Source: Henckelia pumila
Lineage: Eukaryota; Streptophyta; Magnoliopsida; Lamiales; Gesneriaceae
Assembly (NCBI RefSeq): GCF_033568475.1
Contig: NC_133120.1
Location: 167,927,991-167,991,990, forward strand
DNA length: 64,000 bases
Direction of reading: 5' to 3'
Made by a program: the position numbers and the translations under genes. Of this stretch, positions 57,455 to 64,000 are shown piece by piece (position 1 is the stretch's first letter; each line of letters starts with the position of its first letter). The notes under the pieces were generated by a model, which was not told the DNA's origin, did not search any database, and saw only the letters and a list, made by a program, of their open reading frames with translations.

Positions 57455-59715
57455 TGTTGTATTACCGTGTTCTCGTGCCCAAGACGCAGCGAAAGTTTAA
57501 AATTTTTTGTCTTGACATTCAAAACATGCTTGGACACTCGTATGGTTCAATTGACATTCATAGGATGTTTACAAAATTATACCTTTAGTGAATATCTCAC
57601 TTGGAACCAACTATTCCGGGATTAGAAGATATAACTCTTGTTGTAATTCCATACGAACTATCAACTGGAGTATCTCCTTCTTCAATCTCCGAATCAAGTC
57701 CACGATTAGTTTGTCTATTCCTCTTCTAACTCGCACTAGAGAAAAAAGAAGAAATTTGTGTTGAGATTGAATGAACAAGGAGTGACGACTCAAATCCCTA
57801 TTGATTAGGGTGGCCGAAATCCTTAGAGCACAAGGGAGAGAGCAATTTCGAAAAATTGCTTGCTAGAATGAATGGAGGCTTTGCAAATCTTATTCTTCAA
57901 TATATATATCTATCAATATATTAATATATATAAGTGTATCCTAATTATATATGTAAATATAATTAAACAAGTTTAATTATAATAAATATATATATATATA
58001 TATATATAATTAAGATTTCAGAAAAATCATTCCTCATTTTGAATGCCATTCTCGATGTCTTATATATATTATATATATTATATATATCTTATAAATTATA
58101 TTTTCCTTTGTGTGCAAGTTATATATTATGGTATCAAAAATATTTCCTTAAACTAATTAATACCATGTATTAATACAACTTAATAGGCATTATTAATCTA
58201 GTCTAACTAGAATATTATTAATTTTTTAAAGTTCACTACTTTAATAATTTATCATGATGGGCTTGTACTCCTACTAGCCCATGATTCATGCACCCATTAT
58301 ATTAATATTATCATAATTCTGATCGATGATCCAATATCACCGATGTGACGATTTTAACTTAATCGTTATTATGATGCACACTTTAAATTTTCGAAACCAA
58401 TAAAGCATAAATAAGACAGCTGCTAATTTTGGAACACTTTCACTCAAATTAAGCAGGTGCACTCCCTTAACTGTTTTTAGCAGTTGTGCTCTCAAAAAAT
58501 TCTATAAGTCATTATAAACTCATTTATAAGCTTATCATTTGATCCAATAAAATTTGTTTATTATAAATTCAACTCTTTGAATTTATTATCTCAACGAGAA
58601 TAGGGAAACTAGTGCTTGTGTGACCCTCAATGGTTCAGGGATACAGCTAGCCGTGGGTTCACAACTCTTTGTGATTCAGGACATTGTCCTTTATACGAGC
58701 TTACCCTTATTAGCCTCATTCTATGCATCAACTCCTTGATCATAAGAATGTCAGAATTCATTTCTGATTGGACCCATCGAATCATGGTAAGAGCATCTAG
58801 TAGCATCGCCCCATGATTCCCTAGGTATCACTGATAGTGCCTGCAAGAACCAATCGATTATGGTTATCGTACAGTACGGTCCCTTCATCTCATATATCCT
58901 GATCGAATCTGCAACCATTGGTTCATCGAGGGTTGCATGTGATGTTCGATAACGATGTGATACATCTAAGAGAATACATAGCGGCATCTCATGTGCAACT
59001 AGGGAACCACTTTACCCTAATGTACATTTCATACTCTGGCCAGAGATTCCATGCACTATTATCTCATAAGATCACATAGGATATCCACACCCGTAGGTGA
59101 GCGATGAATTCCCGACTACAATGCACTGGCTCCTACATGTGTCATAACTGTACCCAATCTCGCCACCTGATTACCCTCTTGGAGTCGGTAAACGAGTCAA
59201 AGCACAATCTTAACATGTAGAGCCTCAGTGTTGTCTTGGGTCGTAAGGACTAATGGTGTACAACCATAACCACGGATTTATCCACTCGATGAATAATAAC
59301 CACTTGGGAAATCCGAGGGAGGGTAGTTCAGTGAACTCATCGTATGAGCACCAATCTGTATGATTGAACATCTCTATGTCCATACCAATGAAACGTGGTA
59401 CACAACATCACATATTTTAGTCTTGAGCTCGAGCGATCCTTATCCTTATTTTGGACGGCCCAATCGACTTGGAACTTAATTTAGAATATACAGTAATTAA
59501 AATGTGTTTCATGATTGTCATCACATGTACAACCTCATATTTATTTACTATATTATATTCAAGGTCTTTATCTATGCAGCTTGCATGGGTATGCAGATAA
59601 AGTAAATGCCATAATTGAATAAAAGAGTAATTATATTAAAATAAAGATTGTTTATTACACGTGAGTCAATAAAATCCCTAGCCAACAGTTGGCTTGCAGG
59701 GCATCTACTCTAACA
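57455..59715 (-). repeat. copia 3' LTR
   Basis: Plus-strand start TGTTGTATTACCGTG and end GCATCTACTCTAACA; 2261 bp. It is homologous in inverse orientation to the solo LTR at 35455-37305. It includes a (TA)n stretch near 57985-58010 and long AT-rich sequence that the solo LTR lacks. Confidence 0.85.
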
Positions 59716-59735
59716 ATCTCCCACTTTCCCTAGAG

Positions 59736-61660
59736 TCAACTATTCATGAATTGCAATCCCATTACTTCGCGATGCTTCTCGAACAATGGTCCTGGAAAGG
59801 GCTTTGCAAGTGGATCAGCAATGTTATCTTTAGAGGTGACTCGCTCGACTGATATGTCTCCTCTTGCCACTATCTCTCGGATGATGTGAAATTTCCTCAG
59901 TATGTGTTTGGATCGCTGATGAGACCTTGGTTCCTTTGCTTGTGCAATGGCACCAGTGTTGTTGCAGTACACCGGGACTGGATCAACTCCATTTGGAATA
60001 ACGTCCAACTCTTGGACAAAATTCCTCATCCAAACTGCCTCTTTGGCTGCAGCAGACGCTGCAATGTATTCGGTTTCAGTGGTGGAATCCGCAACTGTGT
60101 CTTGCTTGGAACTCTTTCAACAGACACCAGCACCATTAAGCACGAATACAAAACCAGAAGTCGATTTTGAATCATCCACGTCGCATTGGAAGCTAGAGTC
60201 AGTATAGCCTTCCAATTTCAATTCTCCGCCCCCAAAAACCGTGAACAAATTCTTAGTCCTTCTCAAGTACTTAAGAATATCTTTCAGGCTTTTCAATCCA
60301 ATGGACCAGGTTTTGCCTGATATCTGCTTGCAACACTTAGAGCATACGCTACATCAGGACGTGTTGATATCATACCGTACATTATACTACCAATCGCTGA
60401 CGCGTAGGGAACGCGTGTCATCATCTCTATCTCTTCATCAGTCTTGGGGCACATTGCTTTAGATAGAGTAACACCATGACACATTGGTAAGTATCCTCTC
60501 TTGGACTCTTCCATAGAGAATCTCTTTAGTATGGTATCAATATAGGTGGATTGGGTGAGCCCCAACATCCTCTTTGATCTATCTCTATAGATTTGTATTC
60601 CCAATACATAGGATGCTTCACCCATGTCCTTCATGGAGAATTTACTTGCTAACCATACTTTAGTCGATTGCAATAGTCCTACATCATTCCCAATGAGGAG
60701 GATATCATCGAAATAAAGCACTAGGAATGTTACTGCACTCCCACTAACCTTTTTGTACACACATGGTTCCTCAGGATTCTTAACAAAACCAAACTCTTTG
60801 ATAGTGCTATCAAATCTGAGATTCCAACTCCTAGATGCCTGCTTGAGTCCGTAGATCGATCTTTGAAGTTTGCATACCTTATGCTCACTTCCCACTGATG
60901 TGAAACCCTCAGGTTGAGACATGTAGATTTCCTCTTTAATGTCTCCATTGAGGAATGCTGTTTTCACATCCATTTGTCATATTTCATAGTCATACCATGC
61001 AGCTATGGCTAATAAAATTCTAATGTAGTTGAACATAGCAACTGGTGAAAAAGTTTCCTCATTATCAACTCCTTGTCTTTGAGTATAACCTTTAGCCACT
61101 AGTCTCGCTTTGAAGGTCAATACCTTCCCATCCGCCCCAAGTTTTCACTTGTAAATCCATTTGCATCCTATGGGAACAATTCCCTCAGGTCGATCTACTA
61201 GAGTCCATACTTGGTTTGAATACATGGAGTCCATCTCGGACTGCATGGCTTCAAGCCATTTTGATGATTCAGCATCAGATATTTCTTCTTTGAAATTTCT
61301 TGGATCACATCCATCATTAGGCTCATCATGGCCTTGCTCATGAAGAAGTGTATATCTTGCAGGCGGTCTGATCACTCTATCAGACCTTCTAGGTGCATGT
61401 GATTCAACTACTGGCTGTTGGGGATTAGGTTCGACCTCTACAGTCGTGGGTGTATCTCTAATTTCCTCGAGTTCTATCATCTCACCCTTTCTATCTAATA
61501 GAAACTCCTTCTCTAAGAAGGTGGCATTTCTTGAAACAAACACCTTTGTTTCTTTGGGATGATAGAAATAATATCCAACAGAGTACTTTGGATATCCCAC
61601 AAAGTAGCATAAAATAGATCTACTATCCAATTTGTCTCCCACTGTCTGCTTCACGTAAGC
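59736..61660 (-). pseudogene. copia RT and RNase H
   Basis: Reverse-strand reading: WLEAMQSEMDSMYSNQVW and GCKWIYK (61145-61654), a TGA near 61148, then after another TGA near 60977 DVKTAFLNGDIKEEIYM, LYFDDILLIGND (catalytic box; F replaces the usual V) and GSIMYGMISTRPDVAYAL, then a frameshift near 60300 and the RNase H tail MRNFVQELDVIPNG to DNIADPLAKPFPG, ending at 59736. The breaks make it inactive. Confidence 0.88.
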
Positions 61661-61666
61661 AGGACA

Positions 61667-62370
61667 TCACCATATTCTTAGGTAAGAATATTTGGGAGGT
61701 TTTCCCATCCATATCTCATATGGTGTTTTATCCACTGATTTTGTATGGACATTATTCAACAACATTGCTGCAGTTTCAAGCGCAAATTCCCAAAACGATG
61801 CAGGTAATTTAGTGAATCCCATCATTGATCGAACCATGTCCATCAAAGTTCGATTGCGACGTTCAGAAACAACATTAAATTGTGGCGTTGCTGGCGGAGT
61901 CCACTGTGAGAGAATCCCATTCTCCTTTAGATAGTCCAAAAATTTAGTACTCAAGTATTCTCCACCTCGATCAGATTGTAGTGTTTTAATATTTTTTCCT
62001 AATTGTTTCTCTACTTCAGATCTGAATTCTTTGAACTTTTCAAATGCTTCAGACTTGTGTTTCATCAAATACAAATACTCATACCTCGAGTAGTCATCAG
62101 TAAAGTTAATGAAGTAGGATTGCCCATATTTAGTGCTAACACTTAGCGGGCCACATACGTCCGCGTGGATCAAATCCAAAAGATCATGTGCACGTTCCAC
62201 ATTCCCTTTAAAGGGATTTTTGGTCATTTTTTCTTTTAGACAGGATTCACAAGTAGGTAGAGAGTTTATATTTGACAAGTCAAACATTCCCTCTCCCACT
62301 AGTTTGTGCATTCTTCTTTGGGAAATATGACCTAGTCTAACGTGCCATATGTGTGCAGGATTTTGACCAT
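61667..62370 (-). pseudogene. copia integrase
   Basis: It reads CESCLKEKMTKNPF, DLIHADVCGPLS, NFTDDYSRYEYLYLM, LQSDRGGEYLS and VSERRNRTLMDMVRSMM, giving the D-D-E triad (D in HADVCG, D in SDRGGEY, E in SERRNR). The pre-integrase HIWHVRLGH block is in another frame just upstream, showing a frameshift near 62330-62350. It is open for 214 residues. Confidence 0.88.
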
Positions 62371-63533
62371 TTGTTTTCTTTTGTTTGTTGTTGTTATTGT
62401 TTGGACATTGTTTAATGAAATATCTTTTAATTTTAAGTAGTAGAGATCATTTTGTAATTCGCCAGTTCCAATCAAACATTCATTCTTGTAAATATTGCAA
62501 ACTCCTTTAGCAAAAATACAATAATAATTATCTCTATCAAGCATAGAAATAGAAATAATGTTTTTAACCAAATCATGAACATATAAAATGTCTCTCAAAA
62601 GTAACTTAAAATCATTGTCTAATATTAAAGTAATATCTCCTATGGCTTTGGCAGCAACCCTTGCTCCATTTCCAAGTCTTAGAAAAGTCTCTCCTTCTCT
62701 AAGTCTCTTGCTTCTTGCCATCACCTGCAAATCATTGCATAGATGAGAACCACATCCGGTATCCAATACCCAAGAAGAAGAATTGACTGAGATATTAACT
62801 TCAATATAAAACATACCATGGCCAGAACGTTTTTGGGCTAGATATTCAGTGCAGTTACGCCTCCAATGTCCAGGCTTGTTGCAGTGGAAACAAACTTGTT
62901 CTTTTTTGTCGGGCTTTGCGGGCCCTTGAGAAGGCTTTTTGTATGGCTTCTTATTGGGCTTGTTCCTTTTTGGCGGGGCAGAACGCTTTTTCCCCTTGCT
63001 TTGGGCTCCCTTTTTTGTCCCGGACGACGATCCCACAAACAGAACAGGCTTTTCTTTCTTGATTGTGGCTTCATAAGTAGTAATCATATTGACCAACTCT
63101 TCAAGGATGGCCTCTAGCTTGTTCATATTGAAATTTACCAAAATCCATCGAATGAGGAAGGGAGTGACAGCAAGAGAATTTCAGTCGAGAGCTCAGCAGG
63201 TATAACCATGTCGAGTCCCACCAATTTCTCAATGAGCCCAATCATCCTAACACCATGCTCATGGACCGAGGCCCCTTCTCGCAAGCTTGTAGTCATGAGT
63301 TTCTTAACAGTAGAATGTCTCTCAGATCGAGTTTGTACACCATACAACTCTTTTAGATGATAGTGAATGTCAGCATTCGCAGCATCCTCGTACCGCCTTT
63401 GCAGTTCATTCGACATAAAAGCAAGGATGTAGCTTTTAGCTTGAATATCATGGTTCCACCATTTATCAAGCTTGGCTAGCTCAGTCTCACTGATGTTAGC
63501 AGCTGCCTCCTTCGGGGGCTTCTTTTTAAGCAC
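62332..63533 (-). pseudogene. copia gag and protease
   Basis: The gag part (63533-63135) has DKWWNHDIQAKSYILAFMSN, YGVQTRSERHSTVKKLMT and LSTEILLLSLPSSFDGF; the next frame begins VNFNMNKLEAILEELVNM, so one frameshift separates them near 63138. A lysine-rich linker, the zinc knuckle CFHCNKPGHWRRNC (near 62872) and the protease site WVLDTGCGSHLC (near 62765) follow. The gag start is lost to the LTR at 63540. Confidence 0.88.
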
Positions 63534-63539
63534 ATACGC

Positions 63540-64000
63540 TGTAAGGCTCGATATTATTTAATTTTTATCCGAGAATATGTAATTTGAGAATTTTTGGAGT
63601 TAAGTTTTAAATTCTAATATTCTTAAATTATTTAGGATTGAAATTGAATTAGAAAGAAGTTTCAAGGGCCAATTTGCAAATAGTGAAGAAATGAGGGGCC
63701 AAAGTGCAATTATGGCTTTTTGAGTGAGACACTTGTCTACTTATGCTTATTCACGTGTATTATCACCATTATCATCAGAAAATACAGATCAAGAACCGAG
63801 AGAAGAATAGAAAGGAAACTCAAGGCATTTCTTCATCTTAAATATTTAATATTTCAAGATCTGTGCATCCGAATTAAATTCCGGGCATAGTTCCGCGATC
63901 CTTGAAATACGAGCTTCGATTTGGTGTAAGTATCTTTATGATCCAGCATATTTCGAAATTGAGATGATAAAGAACTCAGAATTTGAGTATGAATATGTGT
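63540..64000 (+). repeat. start of another gypsy LTR, runs off the window
   Basis: TGTAAGGCTCGATATT begins abruptly inside copia gag. The sequence resembles the inverse of the gypsy LTR ends at 19088 and 25074 (both start TGTAAG on the reverse strand; CAAAGTGCAATTATGG-like words recur), so it is a forward-oriented gypsy LTR. Confidence 0.65.

Larger units (their letters stand above)
57455..63539 (-). mobile_element. Ty1/copia element, reverse strand, 5' end outside the window
   Basis: The 3' LTR is at 57455-59715, followed leftward-to-rightward by RNase H, RT, integrase, protease and gag read on the reverse strand. A purine tract (complement of CTCCCACTTTCCC) adjoins 59716. The gag N-terminus is cut at 63540 by another LTR. 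The left flank ACAAG (57450-57454) should recur beyond the window if the element is complete. Stops and frameshifts are present. Confidence 0.9.

Noticed and set aside
57149..57625. 158-residue ORF across the Athila LTR and copia LTR junction
   Set aside because: It crosses two mobile-element borders and reads a GC-rich cassette; no domain seen.
57900..58130. TA-rich simple sequence
   Set aside because: Ordinary AT microsatellite-like growth inside the copia LTR; nothing beyond base composition.
1..64000. CRISPR arrays, bacterial operons, rRNA genes
   Set aside because: Repeats here are LTRs, cassettes and hairpin units; no regular repeat-spacer array or prokaryotic gene layout was seen.

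Overview
This is nuclear DNA of a flowering plant, most likely a eudicot. It has genes with plant-type GT-AG introns: a chloroplast RNA-processing factor, a TPD1-type secreted peptide precursor and a jacalin lectin fragment. These sit among nested LTR retrotransposons of plant lineages (Ty3 Tekay/Athila type, Ty1/copia) and an integrated plant pararetrovirus. I cannot name the species. No bacterial features, CRISPR arrays, rRNA or tRNA genes were seen.

Layout. 1-5938: 3' part of a decayed forward Ty3/gypsy chromovirus with its 3' LTR. 6035-6973: MITE-like AT-rich repeat, then a 5'-truncated jacalin lectin gene. 7101-9648 (-): complete eight-exon gene for an HCF107-like HAT/TPR protein. 10221-15973: complete but mutated Ty1/copia element with a perfect 5-bp target duplication. 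16433-25074 (-): Ty3/gypsy element that appears to carry only gag, with perfect target duplication. It splits a short host ORF. 25869-32800: endogenous pararetrovirus (Caulimoviridae) in one nearly genome-length copy, with tRNA-Met primer site, capsid, movement, protease, RT/RNase H and last ORF, then a promoter and poly(A) region; it is broken by several stops and frameshifts. 34140-34755: two-exon TPD1-like gene, intact by splice model. 35455-37305: copia solo LTR with perfect target duplication. 38385-40116: LTR remnants.

40117-64000 is a nest. A composite Athila element (5' LTR, gag, protease, then a second gag and protease, a 3' region and the 3' LTR, with no RT or integrase in the window) was hit by a non-autonomous reverse-strand Athila derivative (43424-47926), by a reverse-strand gag-bearing gypsy element (49080-53898), and inside its 3' LTR by a reverse-strand copia element (from 57455). 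The copia element was itself hit by another gypsy LTR (from 63540).

The most interesting observations are: (a) tandem hairpin units with compensatory stem changes in the Athila 3' region, seen in two divergent copies on opposite strands; (b) GC-rich hypervariable cassettes embedded in AT-rich LTRs of unrelated Ty3 lineages, with word-level similarity between lineages, a spacer-order swap between the two LTRs of one element and a clean loss between the LTRs of another; (c) a 70-bp piece of target-site flank found inside a nested gypsy element, which simple insertion cannot give; (d) a largely complete, apparently solendovirus-like endogenous pararetrovirus whose leader stem arms lie at opposite ends of the integrated copy.
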